54,003 bases of DNA from CAADGU01 sp964581605 (GTDB taxonomy: Bacteria; Chloroflexota; Anaerolineae; Promineifilales; Promineifilaceae): NCBI GenBank assembly GCA_964581605.1, contig CAZOPF010000031.1, positions 1 to 54,003 of the forward strand. The letters are read 5' to 3'. Both the position numbers and the translations under genes were made by a program. The stretch's first letter is position 1; each line of letters begins with the position of its first letter. Positions 1-8,118 of the stretch are shown here, piece by piece. The notes beneath the pieces were generated by a model. That model was not told where the DNA came from. It searched no databases and saw only the letters and a list, made by a program, of their open reading frames with translations.

Positions 1-2
1 TA

Positions 3-1280
3 CCAACCAACACCGTTTCCGCTTCTTTGCCAACCGATACCCCTACGGCCGTGCCTATAACCCCCACCCTAACCAATACTCCCCAGCCCACAGAGATGCC
101 AACAAACACTCCAATACCTCTGCCACCACCGCCCGGAGAAATCTACTTTTTCCTAGACCCAGACCCACCACCAAACACCGAATCCTTAGAGCAACAACCT
201 CCAAGAACTTATGACTTGTACCGGGCTATTCCGGGTACAACAACAAACGAATGGTGGGTTGAAACAATTTGGGCAGAAACACTTCTCGCGGGATCGTCCA
301 TCATGGTATCACCTGATGAAACAAAACTGGCTCTGCTTTTACTAGAAGATAGTAATGGCGATGGAGAACTTAACGATGATCCTGGTGAGGATGTAATAAA
401 CATCTACATTTATGATCGGTCGGATAATTCAATAGAGCGTTTGACCAATAATGAATACAACAGTTTTAGCGTAAGCTGGCTACCAGATAGCCAAGCTGTC
501 ACATACTCTCAACGCCCAGATATACTGAATGTTACACTTGATCAATCTACGCCAGAACTTTTGCTTTCTATGCCAGAAAGCGCTGTAGGGCAGCTATCAT
601 GGTCGCCAGATGGTCAACTACTGGTTTTTCATTCCAATACCCAACAGCTTCACGGTTATCACTCCGATACTGGAGAAATAGAGCTTATTTCTGATTCAGA
701 AGCGGCTTTGGACTTTACTGGTAGCACGTGGTCACCTGATGGTCGTTGGCTGGCCTACATGCAATTTGGTTTTGACGCAACCCGCCGTTTATATATGGTG
801 GATATAGAAACACTCACTCCCGCCTTATTAAACCCCATTGAAGATGTAGTTAGTAAACCTGTCTGGTCAACTGATAGCGACTATCTCGCCTTCACCAGAA
901 ATGAGAGCACACTTTCAATCTGGTACACAGATACCCTGACCTTTACAGATGTCATTAGCAGCCAGCAAATGAGCCCACCTATTTGGTCACCAGTTGCCTC
1001 TCAAGTTGCTGTGGGATTGGTACAAGATGGTGCTGCGCGACTGATAACGGTTGACACAATATCGGGTGATATACAAACAATTTTTGAAAGCACAGAGATT
1101 CAAACTATCAAACCATATAGCTGGTCACCAGATGGGGAATGGGTTTTGTTTTACGCTGAATCAGGTTTGTATGTCCTCCATGTGACCAGCGGCATTTATT
1201 ACCCGATTATGGATACAAGTGGCAGCAAACCTCCCTGGGAATTAGTATGGCTGCCAACTTTACAGCCCATTTCCAAATAG
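3..1280 (+). CDS. C-terminal part of a TolB/PD40-like beta-propeller protein (5' truncated)
   Basis: The reading frame is open from the first bases of the window, so the start lies upstream; the first possible start codon (TTG at 27) is internal to a Pro/Thr-rich linker and is not a credible start. After about 45 linker residues the protein has repeated WSPDG-type motifs (SWSPDGQL, TWSPDGRW, VWSTDSDY, SWSPDGEW) spaced roughly 40-60 residues apart, typical of WD40-like PD40/TolB propeller blades. The frame ends with TAG just before the next gene, about 40 bases upstream of its start, so the two may be cotranscribed. A Pro/Thr linker before an outer domain suggests a secreted or membrane-anchored sensor; the missing N-terminus could hold a signal peptide or a kinase. 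The exact role is unknown. Codon use looks more AT-rich than in later genes, and the ACGGCCGT octamer occurs only once here. Confidence 0.8.
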   Translation, partial: PTNTVSASLPTDTPTAVPITPTLTNTPQPTEMPTNTPIPLPPPPGEIYFFLDPDPPPNTESLEQQPPRTYDLYRAIPGTTTNEWWVETIWAETLLAGSSIMVSPDETKLALLLLEDSNGDGELNDDPGEDVINIYIYDRSDNSIERLTNNEYNSFSVSWLPDSQAVTYSQRPDILNVTLDQSTPELLLSMPESAVGQLSWSPDGQLLVFHSNTQQLHGYHSDTGEIELISDSEAALDFTGSTWSPDGRWLAYMQFGFDATRRLYMVDIETLTPALLNPIEDVVSKPVWSTDSDYLAFTRNESTLSIWYTDTLTFTDVISSQQMSPPIWSPVASQVAVGLVQDGAARLITVDTISGDIQTIFESTEIQTIKPYSWSPDGEWVLFYAESGLYVLHVTSGIYYPIMDTSGSKPPWELVWLPTLQPISK

Positions 1281-1322
1281 ATGTTTTATTCCGTGCTTTT
1301 CAACTTCTCTTTAGGAAAAACA

Positions 1323-3887
1323 ATGAACCAAAAATCAAACGTGAATTTAATTGCCTTAACGTTCGTCAATCTGTCTTTATGTTTAGTGGTATTGGCCTGG
1401 TTGTTTTCCCCAAGAACAACCATATTTGCACAAGCTCAACCACCAGACCCATTTCTCGGCCCAATTTATTATGGTACTGACACGGTCAATACTGTTTTTG
1501 ATCATTGGTGGCCTTATCTAAGTTTAGGTCAACAGGATCCCAATGACTGTACTCAACATTATGATGGTAGTGACTGTCTCCTCAATCCACCTTTTGGTTT
1601 GGGTTACGACGAACATGATGGCATTGACTATGGCATCAATTATAAACCTGTGTTGGCGGCTGCTGATGGTGTGGTATACCAAGCTGGTTGGGCTAATGAA
1701 AGTAATCATAGGGACGGCCTCGGTTTGCGAGTACGCATTGAACATGACAATGATTATCGCACAGAATACGGCCACCTAAGCATTATCCAGGTACAAACAG
1801 GCGACCCGGCAAATGGGGAAGGCATCATCGGCATTAGTGGCAATACCGGAAATGTGGCAGGTTCTAACTGCGATCCTGATGAACTTCCAACATGCGGCGC
1901 ACACCTGCATTTTGGCTTGATTAACCCGGATGGTATTCGCGTGAATCCCTACGGCTGGATTGGAGCGCCCGGCACAGACCCTTGGGAACTGGCTCTAGAC
2001 GGCGCACCTAGCTATGACGTTTGGCTAGATTATCCGTCCATCACCCAGGTCTCTGGTCTTCCTCTGCAATTCCCTGATGGGGTTGCTATACCCAGACCGG
2101 CCGTGAACAATGCGCGGATGATTATTGATGACGGTTCGGCCGATTTTGTTACGAGCGGGCCATGTACCTGGAACACAATCAGCGGTGCCAATGAGGCCTA
2201 TAACAACGCTTACCGTCGAGTAACTACCGGAATATCTGAGGCGTGTATGGCTACGTGGTATATCAAGCATGATGCCTTTACCCCGGCGGGTGAATATGAT
2301 CTCTTTGTCCACATTCCCCAGGATGTAGATGCTTCGTTAGGCGTCGAATACACCGTGCAGCATAATGGAGAAAGTACGGTAGCCGTGATTGCCCAGGCGT
2401 CTTATGTGGGCAACGATGAACATGATGCCTGGGCTTACCTCGGCCGGTATGATTTTGCTATGGATAACGCTGTGAATGAGTTTGTTCGCCTGGATTCACA
2501 GACTATTATTTCTGATTCTCTTACCTATGTGCTGTTCGACGCGATCATGCTGTCCCCGGCCGGTGACCCGGTGACGCCACAACGGTATCTCTATGTCTCC
2601 TTTGCCGGGAATGGTTATGCAGGTAATGTGCCTTACAGCAACGAGGACATTTTGCTTTTTGACGGAGATACTGGTGTGTGGCGACTCTTTTTTGATGGTT
2701 CAGATATTGGCCTCGACAGCCTGAATCTGGACGCTTTCACCTACCATGAGGGGGATATTTACTTCAGCCTGAATGCAGCCTGGGGCGGTTATGATGGCGC
2801 AGACATCATCCGTTTTGCGCCTACATCGCCGGGCGACAATACCAGTGGTACTATATCTCTCTACCTGGATGGCAGTACCGTTGGCCTGAACCAACCTGAT
2901 GAAAATATTGACGCCTTTTCCTTTGATATACAAGAACGTTCGTTGGTCAGCGCCATTGGCCCTGCACTGGTAAAGATCAATCCCAACGCCAATTGCTCCT
3001 TCATCCCACCCGTCAATGATTGTTTTGCCGATGAAGATATATTTGCTTACGATTCGCCAACAGTTACCCCACCGGCTATCTATTTTGACGGTTCTGATGT
3101 CGGGCTGACTGATACCTATGAAGATGTGGATGCTATTTCTTTTGATATGGAGAGCGGTGAGATGTATTTATCCACGGAGCGCTCCTTTGTGGTAAATGGC
3201 AGCAGTGGTGATGGAGCAGATATATTGGTCTGTACTCCCGGCAGCACCGGCCAAAACACAACCTGCACTTATTGGCTGTTGTGGAATGGCTCGGCGCATG
3301 GCATTCCCAATACGGGGATAGATGGTCTGACTATCGGTGATTACATTCCCCTGCCGGGTGAGTGTGGCAATCTGCCCCTCAATTGCAGCTTTGAAGAACA
3401 GTTTGCCAATTGGGAAGAATATACGCCTGATCCCGCGAATGCTGATTGGGAGCCAACGATGAGTGAAGCTCATAGTGGCTGGTACAGTGCTATGGCAGTG
3501 GTGGATGACATGGTAAATAGTGGCCCCGTCACCATAACCAGCTCACTTATCCCTATCCAATCAACCGATGTTGAATATAGGTTTAGTTTTTATGGAAAGG
3601 GTGACCCCGATAACATTCGGGTTGTTGGATATTACGTGTGGAATAATGGCGAGAGTAATTATATTAATAGTGGCAGCTTCAACGAAGACTGGTCCTTGTA
3701 TTCAACCGCTTTTATGTGTCCTCCCGATGGTGCGTCCACTGCTAAATTCGTTTTTTATATTGTGAATGATAATCTGACATCGTCCATAACTGCTTTGATT
3801 GATAACCGGCAAATCTTTATAGATGATGTGCGGGTGGAAAGTCGGCCGAATGCCAATTGTCCTACACTGAATTCGGATGGGGATTGA
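1323..3887 (+). CDS. Secreted M23 (LytM-type) peptidase with golvesin-like and repeat domains
   Basis: This 854-residue protein starts at ATG 1323, chosen because TTAGGA lies six bases upstream; an in-frame ATG at 1281 has no ribosome site. Residues 1-37 form a signal peptide ending near FAQA. The LytM zinc-peptidase motifs are complete: HDGID (H98, D102), YGHLS (H151) and HLHFG (H194, H196), so it probably cuts peptidoglycan cross-links outside the cell. Next comes a region resembling golvesin C-terminal domains (IDDGSADF followed by aromatic and Gly/Asn-rich strands, about residues 255-410). Then follow three imperfect repeats with FDGSD.GL and D.DAF motifs, and a C-terminal carbohydrate-binding-like jelly-roll segment beginning near NCSFE. 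It follows a propeller gene on the same strand and ends before a symmetric hairpin. The gene contains no ACGGCCGT octamer. The peptidase call is firm; the later domains are inferred from pattern only. Confidence 0.85.
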   Translation: MNQKSNVNLIALTFVNLSLCLVVLAWLFSPRTTIFAQAQPPDPFLGPIYYGTDTVNTVFDHWWPYLSLGQQDPNDCTQHYDGSDCLLNPPFGLGYDEHDGIDYGINYKPVLAAADGVVYQAGWANESNHRDGLGLRVRIEHDNDYRTEYGHLSIIQVQTGDPANGEGIIGISGNTGNVAGSNCDPDELPTCGAHLHFGLINPDGIRVNPYGWIGAPGTDPWELALDGAPSYDVWLDYPSITQVSGLPLQFPDGVAIPRPAVNNARMIIDDGSADFVTSGPCTWNTISGANEAYNNAYRRVTTGISEACMATWYIKHDAFTPAGEYDLFVHIPQDVDASLGVEYTVQHNGESTVAVIAQASYVGNDEHDAWAYLGRYDFAMDNAVNEFVRLDSQTIISDSLTYVLFDAIMLSPAGDPVTPQRYLYVSFAGNGYAGNVPYSNEDILLFDGDTGVWRLFFDGSDIGLDSLNLDAFTYHEGDIYFSLNAAWGGYDGADIIRFAPTSPGDNTSGTISLYLDGSTVGLNQPDENIDAFSFDIQERSLVSAIGPALVKINPNANCSFIPPVNDCFADEDIFAYDSPTVTPPAIYFDGSDVGLTDTYEDVDAISFDMESGEMYLSTERSFVVNGSSGDGADILVCTPGSTGQNTTCTYWLLWNGSAHGIPNTGIDGLTIGDYIPLPGECGNLPLNCSFEEQFANWEEYTPDPANADWEPTMSEAHSGWYSAMAVVDDMVNSGPVTITSSLIPIQSTDVEYRFSFYGKGDPDNIRVVGYYVWNNGESNYINSGSFNEDWSLYSTAFMCPPDGASTAKFVFYIVNDNLTSSITALIDNRQIFIDDVRVESRPNANCPTLNSDGD

Positions 3888-3896
3888 GATATTGCC

Positions 3897-3944
3897 AGAC
3901 ATCCGATTTCGGCAACCAAAGGTTGCTTGAGAAATCGGATGTCT
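3897..3944. terminator. Nested inverted repeat between convergent genes
   Basis: A perfect 14-base inverted repeat (AGACATCCGATTTC and its complement, 3897-3910 and 3931-3944) encloses a second 6-base inverted repeat (GCAACC/GGTTGC, 3912-3917 and 3921-3926). It lies between the stops of two convergent genes, so a two-way terminator is the simplest reading, although no long T run follows on either strand. Confidence 0.6.
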
Positions 3945-3958
3945 CATTACAAGTGTAT

Positions 3959-4645
3959 TCAATTGATGAACTGCTGCGCGTAATCAGCGCCCCAGATGAG
4001 AAAGGCGATGCCGGAAAGGGCCAGATATTGGCCGTAGGGTAGGGCCGTGCCGCGCCCCACGCGGCGTGTGAGCAGCAGCAGCAGGGTGATTACGCCGCCC
4101 AAAATAATGGCCCAAAAGAGGCAAAAGAAGATGCGATGAAAGCCTAACATCAGCCCCAGCAAGACGGCCAGTTTGACATCACCCATGCCCAGTGGGACGC
4201 GCTCACGGCCGTAAATCAAATTCGCCAGCCCATACAATGCCCCAAACAGCACCAGCCCCACCAGGCCACCTACCAACGCCAGCCGGATGTTATTCTCGTC
4301 TGGGGTGACAAAAAAGCTGCCCGCCACGGCCAGCAGCATGGCCGGGTAGACGACCACGTTGTAGATCAGTCGGTGTTCCAGATCGGTGACGATGATGAGG
4401 ATGAGAATGGCGATGTAGAGGCTGTTGATGACCAGATTGACTGTTTCGGTGATCCAGAAGGGCAGGCAGAAAAACAACACGGCCGTACCCAGCCATACCA
4501 GCAACGGCCGTTTGCGCTGCTGCCAGCCCCAACTCCGCCACGACGGCCGTTCCCCCGCCGGTAAATAATCAGCCAGCCAGTTGACGGCCGTGCCCACCAA
4601 TAAACCGACCAATAACCAGATAAAATTGAACAGTGAAATCGCCAT
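3959..4645 (-). CDS. A24 family prepilin peptidase (peptidase domain only)
   Basis: This polytopic membrane protein of 228 residues carries both catalytic aspartates of the A24 family: D88 in VTDLEHRLI and D156 in GMGDVKL (the GxGDxK motif). Such enzymes cleave the leader of type IV pilin-like or Tad-type proteins at the cytoplasmic membrane. The start at 4645 (MAISLF) is preferred; the frame could extend to 4762, but that extension is encoded by a heptamer repeat array and is unlikely to be translated. The N-terminal methylase domain with its CxxC pairs, found in the two-domain PilD type, is absent, which fits the shorter CpaA/TadV type. No pilin or secretion genes are nearby, so the substrate is unknown. 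It is convergent with the M23 peptidase gene and divergent from the penicillin acylase gene. Confidence 0.88.
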   Translation of the reverse strand: MAISLFNFIWLLVGLLVGTAVNWLADYLPAGERPSWRSWGWQQRKRPLLVWLGTAVLFFCLPFWITETVNLVINSLYIAILILIIVTDLEHRLIYNVVVYPAMLLAVAGSFFVTPDENNIRLALVGGLVGLVLFGALYGLANLIYGRERVPLGMGDVKLAVLLGLMLGFHRIFFCLFWAIILGGVITLLLLLTRRVGRGTALPYGQYLALSGIAFLIWGADYAQQFIN

Positions 4646-4697
4646 TCGCCAATTATATGCCACATTTTTGGCCTGTCCCAAAAGCGGGTATGATTGT

Positions 4698-4763
4698 GTA
4701 GCAAGTGGCAAGTAGCAGGTTGCAGGTTTCTTACTTGCCACTTGCCCACCTGCAACTTGCAAC
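4698..4763. repeat. Heptamer array, inverted halves (unit GTGGCAA/TTGCCAC)
   Basis: Four direct 7-base units of the form GTRGCAA are followed, after a 5-base spacer, by about four units of the complementary form (ACTTGCC, AACTTGC). The two halves can pair as an imperfect hairpin of nearly 30 bases. It lies between the divergent prepilin peptidase and acylase genes, just upstream of the acylase ribosome site. A related array is at 42421-42505. Confidence 0.85.
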
Positions 4764-4780
4764 GCACATAGGAGAAGAAA

Positions 4781-7219
4781 ATGAACCGTGTACTTCAGAT
4801 ATTGGCTTATATTTTTGCCGTGATTTTTGTTTTGTTACTGGTGGTGGTAGGCGCGTTGTTGCTGGTGCAGCGACGGCCGTTGCCCCAGACCGATGGCACC
4901 CAAACCGTGCCCGGCCTCCAGGATGAAGTCACCATTTACCGGGACGAATTTGGCATTCCCCACATCTACGCTGGCAGCCTGGAAGACCTCATGTTTGCTC
5001 AGGGCTACGTCCATGCCCAGGATCGTTTCTGGCAAATGGAGTGGTGGCGGCATATTGGGCAGGGGCGCATTTCTGAAATTGCCGGCGAGGCCACGCTGGA
5101 TAACGATAAATTTATCCGCACCATGGGCTGGAACCGCATGGCCCAAAATACGGTAGATTATTACCAGGAGAATGAACCGGAATACTATGCCCTGTTAGAA
5201 GCCTATGCGGCCGGCGTTAATGCCTATATCAGCGACAAATCGCCCGGCGAACTCTCTATCAACTACACCATTCTCCAGGCTGTCAACGAACCCTGGGACA
5301 TTGAACCCTGGGAGCCGGTGGATACGGTTGGGTGGGGGGTAGTGATGTCCTTTGATCTGGCAAATGACATCAACCGGGAGATGACCTATGCCCGTATGAT
5401 TGACCAGTTTGGTGAAGAGGCGGTGGCTGAACTGGTACCCCCCTATCCCTACGACACCCGCCCCGTTATTGCGCCAACCGACCAACTGGTGAGTGAGATT
5501 GCCAGAAAGGGGATACCAGCGGGATGGGATACGGCCGTGAACTGGCAAAACGTCAACACCACCCTCATCGGCCAAATCCCAGAAACGTTGGGTAGCGACC
5601 TGTTCGTCGGCTCCAACAATTGGGTCATCAGCGGCCAGCACACCGATACCGGCCTGCCTTTGCTGGCAAACGATCCCCATCTCGGTATCCAGATGCCCGC
5701 CATCTGGTACCAGGTGGGGCTGCACGCCCCCGGTTATGATGTGGTGGGGTTCTCCTTTGCTGGCGTGCCCGGCGTCATCATCGGCCACAACAATGATATT
5801 GCCTGGGGCGTCACCAATACCGGCGCAGACGTGCAAGACCTGTATATTGAGCGCATCGAAGGCGACCAATACGAATACATGGGCGAAATGCACGACCTGG
5901 AAATCATCGAAGAGGTCATCAAGGTCAACGGCGGCGAGGATGTGCTATTGCCGGTGCGTATTACCCGGCACGGCCCCATCATCAGCGATGTGCTGGAAGA
6001 TGCCGAAGATGTTTTGGCCGTGCGCTGGGTGGCCCAGGAGCCATCTCGCGTTCTGCAATCTGTATTAATGCTCAACCAGGCTGAAAATTATGAAGATTTC
6101 CGCAATGCGCTGCGTTATTGGGACATCCCTTCTCAAAACGTAATCTATGCTGACCGTGAAGGCAATATCGCGTATCAAATGCCCGGCCTGACCCCCATTC
6201 GCAAAGCCGGGTTTGGCATTGTGCCCGCGCCCGGCTGGACGGACGAATACGAATGGACGGGCTGGATTCCCTTTGAGGAACTGCCGGCTCTGTTTAATCC
6301 TGACCAGGGTTACATCTCCACTGCTAACCATGCTATCGTAGACCAGGCTTATCCGCACTACATCACCCGCGATTGGGCCGATGGCGACCGGGGGCAGCGT
6401 ATTGTGGAAATGATTGACGCGATTATTGCCAATGGGGATAAAATTACGGCCGCTGACATTGGAGCCATCCAAAACGATAACATGTCTTTATTAGCCCGCA
6501 CCTATGTGCAATATCTGGCGAATCTGCAAACCGACGACCCGCGTGTGCAAGAAGCCATTGACGAACTGCGTACCTGGGATGGGCAGGAAGGGCGTGATAG
6601 CCGTGCGGCCGCTATCTTTGAAATTTTTGTGGTCAAATTGTACCCAGCCATCCTGGCGGATGAGATTGGCGAAGAGAATGTGGCCGATATTCGCAACAAC
6701 ATTTTCTTGCATTACATTGCCAGCGATCCAGGCGCGATTTGGTGGGACAATGTGAACACACCAGAGACGGAAAGCCGTGAGATGATATTGCTGCAAGCGA
6801 TGACGGCGGCGCTGGATTGGCTGGATGAAAACAAGGGGGGTATTGTGGCGTGGGGTGATTTGCACACAGCTACCTTTGCCAGCCAGCCGTTGGGCGAAAG
6901 CGGCATACCGGATATTGAGGCGCTGGTGAATCGTGGCCCGTTTGCGGCCGATGGCGGCGACAGTATTGTGAATGCGAATGGTTGGTCGGCCGATAATCCG
7001 GCTATCGTGACCGCGCATCCATCCATGCGGATGATCCTGAATTTGAGCGATTTTGACGCCAGCCAGGCGGTGATTCCCACCGGGCAGAGCGGCCACCCTG
7101 GCAGCCCGCTGTATGACAGTGAAATTATGTTGTGGCTGAACGGGGAATATCACCCGCTATGGTGGAGTCGTGAAGCAGTGGAGGCTCATGCGGTGGAAGA
7201 GTTGGTGTTACGGCCGTAA
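4781..7219 (+). CDS. Penicillin acylase family N-terminal nucleophile hydrolase
   Basis: This 812-residue protein starts at ATG 4781 behind AGGAGAAG. Residues 1-30 are one membrane segment or signal anchor, which places the enzyme outside the membrane. The N-terminal part has the family motifs RDEFGIPHIYA and AQGYVHAQDRFWQME. The autocatalytic site is GSNNWV, with S278 as the expected new N-terminal nucleophile of the beta chain after removal of the spacer peptide; downstream motifs include LLANDPHL and the GHNNDIAWG signature. Family members hydrolyse penicillins, cephalosporins, acyl-homoserine lactones or other N-acyl amides, and sequence alone does not decide which. Length and organisation are normal for the family. 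It is followed by a strong two-way terminator, so it is probably a single-gene unit. Confidence 0.93.
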   Translation: MNRVLQILAYIFAVIFVLLLVVVGALLLVQRRPLPQTDGTQTVPGLQDEVTIYRDEFGIPHIYAGSLEDLMFAQGYVHAQDRFWQMEWWRHIGQGRISEIAGEATLDNDKFIRTMGWNRMAQNTVDYYQENEPEYYALLEAYAAGVNAYISDKSPGELSINYTILQAVNEPWDIEPWEPVDTVGWGVVMSFDLANDINREMTYARMIDQFGEEAVAELVPPYPYDTRPVIAPTDQLVSEIARKGIPAGWDTAVNWQNVNTTLIGQIPETLGSDLFVGSNNWVISGQHTDTGLPLLANDPHLGIQMPAIWYQVGLHAPGYDVVGFSFAGVPGVIIGHNNDIAWGVTNTGADVQDLYIERIEGDQYEYMGEMHDLEIIEEVIKVNGGEDVLLPVRITRHGPIISDVLEDAEDVLAVRWVAQEPSRVLQSVLMLNQAENYEDFRNALRYWDIPSQNVIYADREGNIAYQMPGLTPIRKAGFGIVPAPGWTDEYEWTGWIPFEELPALFNPDQGYISTANHAIVDQAYPHYITRDWADGDRGQRIVEMIDAIIANGDKITAADIGAIQNDNMSLLARTYVQYLANLQTDDPRVQEAIDELRTWDGQEGRDSRAAAIFEIFVVKLYPAILADEIGEENVADIRNNIFLHYIASDPGAIWWDNVNTPETESREMILLQAMTAALDWLDENKGGIVAWGDLHTATFASQPLGESGIPDIEALVNRGPFAADGGDSIVNANGWSADNPAIVTAHPSMRMILNLSDFDASQAVIPTGQSGHPGSPLYDSEIMLWLNGEYHPLWWSREAVEAHAVEELVLRP

Positions 7220-7243
7220 CTGCCAACCGTGAGTATGCGCCCC

Positions 7244-7282
7244 AAAAAAGAACGGCCGTTGCGGTGACGGCCGTTCTTTTTT
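7244..7282. terminator. Bidirectional terminator built on the ACGGCCGT octamer
   Basis: A perfect 16-base stem (7244-7259 with 7267-7282) has A-run and T-run tails and a 7-base loop, so it works in both orientations between the convergent acylase and LysM genes. Each arm contains one copy of ACGGCCGT, which is itself a palindrome. Confidence 0.9.
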
Positions 7283-7306
7283 TATTGCGTTAACTCTCAT
7301 GTTTCA

Positions 7307-8002
7307 TCAGGAAATGATGGGGATTTTAAGCACCTGGCCGGGCACAATGAAATTCGGGTTGGCGATACCATTCGCTTCGGCAATCAACACCCAGCTCATG
7401 CCAAATTGTAGCCCAATGCGGAACAGATTATCACCCGGCTGTACCACGTAGTTGGTATAGATTCCACCCGGGGGCTGCCCGCCAGTGCCGCCGCTGCCGC
7501 CGGCTGGCGGGATGCGAATTTGTTGGCCCACTACCACAAAATGAGGATTGGGAATGCCATTGTGTTGGGCTAACACCACCCAGGAATAGCCATATTGCAG
7601 ACCAATACGGAACAAGTTCTCGCCGGGCTGGACAATGTGAATCACTTCCTGTGTAGGCGGTATGCCTACCGTTCCCCCGCCTGGCGTTGGGGGGACGCTA
7701 GTGGCCGTTGCTGTAGGGGTTGGCTGACTGCTGCTGGTTTCGGCAGTAGGTTTCACTTGCTCAACGGCCGCCGTGGTGGGTTCTGGGGTAGGTTGTGCCT
7801 GGCTCTCTGGTTCAGGCGTGGGTTGGGTTTGGTCACTGCTTTCTGGAGTGGGCTGGGGCGTGCCATCTGTGCCGCCGCCCACATTGGGGTCTGGCGTGGC
7901 AGTTGGGGAATCGCCGCCGGGGAAGGGGAGTTCGCAGGCAGCGAGCGTGAGTGTCATGGACAGGAGTAAAACGAGAAGGATAACTAATTTTCGAGGGGAC
8001 AC
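7307..8002 (-). CDS. Lipoprotein with two LysM domains
   Basis: The 231-residue product begins at GTG 8002, selected because GGAGGT sits eight bases upstream and because a standard lipoprotein signal (VSPRKLV followed by a hydrophobic stretch and LTLAAC) then follows directly. An ATG at 8056 would add 18 polar residues before the signal and has no ribosome site. After the lipobox cysteine there is a Pro/Thr/Gln-rich spacer. Two LysM modules follow at roughly 118-166 and 183-231, each with VQPGENLFRIG or VQPGDNLFRIG and ending in GQ.(I/L)(R/K)IP. LysM domains bind the N-acetylglucosamine of peptidoglycan, so the protein probably tethers the membrane to the wall. No catalytic domain is present. 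Confidence 0.92.
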   Translation of the reverse strand: MSPRKLVILLVLLLSMTLTLAACELPFPGGDSPTATPDPNVGGGTDGTPQPTPESSDQTQPTPEPESQAQPTPEPTTAAVEQVKPTAETSSSQPTPTATATSVPPTPGGGTVGIPPTQEVIHIVQPGENLFRIGLQYGYSWVVLAQHNGIPNPHFVVVGQQIRIPPAGGSGGTGGQPPGGIYTNYVVQPGDNLFRIGLQFGMSWVLIAEANGIANPNFIVPGQVLKIPIIS

Positions 8003-8084
8003 GGTAATTGACCTCCACTGAGTTTTGATGGCCGTGCGGCTGCGATGCCCGACCACCTGATTGATTTACATAACAGGTGAACAT

Positions 8085-8113
8085 AATATAGCACGTTTTT
8101 ATTGTTACGTAAA
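8085..8113 (-). promoter_or_regulatory. Likely promoter of the LysM lipoprotein gene
   Basis: On the minus strand TTTACG (8113-8108) and TATATT (8090-8085) are 17 bases apart, each close to the housekeeping consensus. Transcription would begin about 75 bases before the GTG start. The promoter lies just outside the 3' end of the urocanase gene. Confidence 0.45.
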
Positions 8114-8118
8114 GTTGT

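Noticed and set aside
3959..4762. Longer prepilin peptidase with 39 extra N-terminal residues
   Set aside because: The extension is encoded largely by the heptamer array at 4698-4763 and precedes a natural start just before the first membrane helix.
5195..5893. A 232-codon antisense frame within the penicillin acylase gene
   Set aside because: No ribosome site, no domain, and full overlap with a motif-complete hydrolase.
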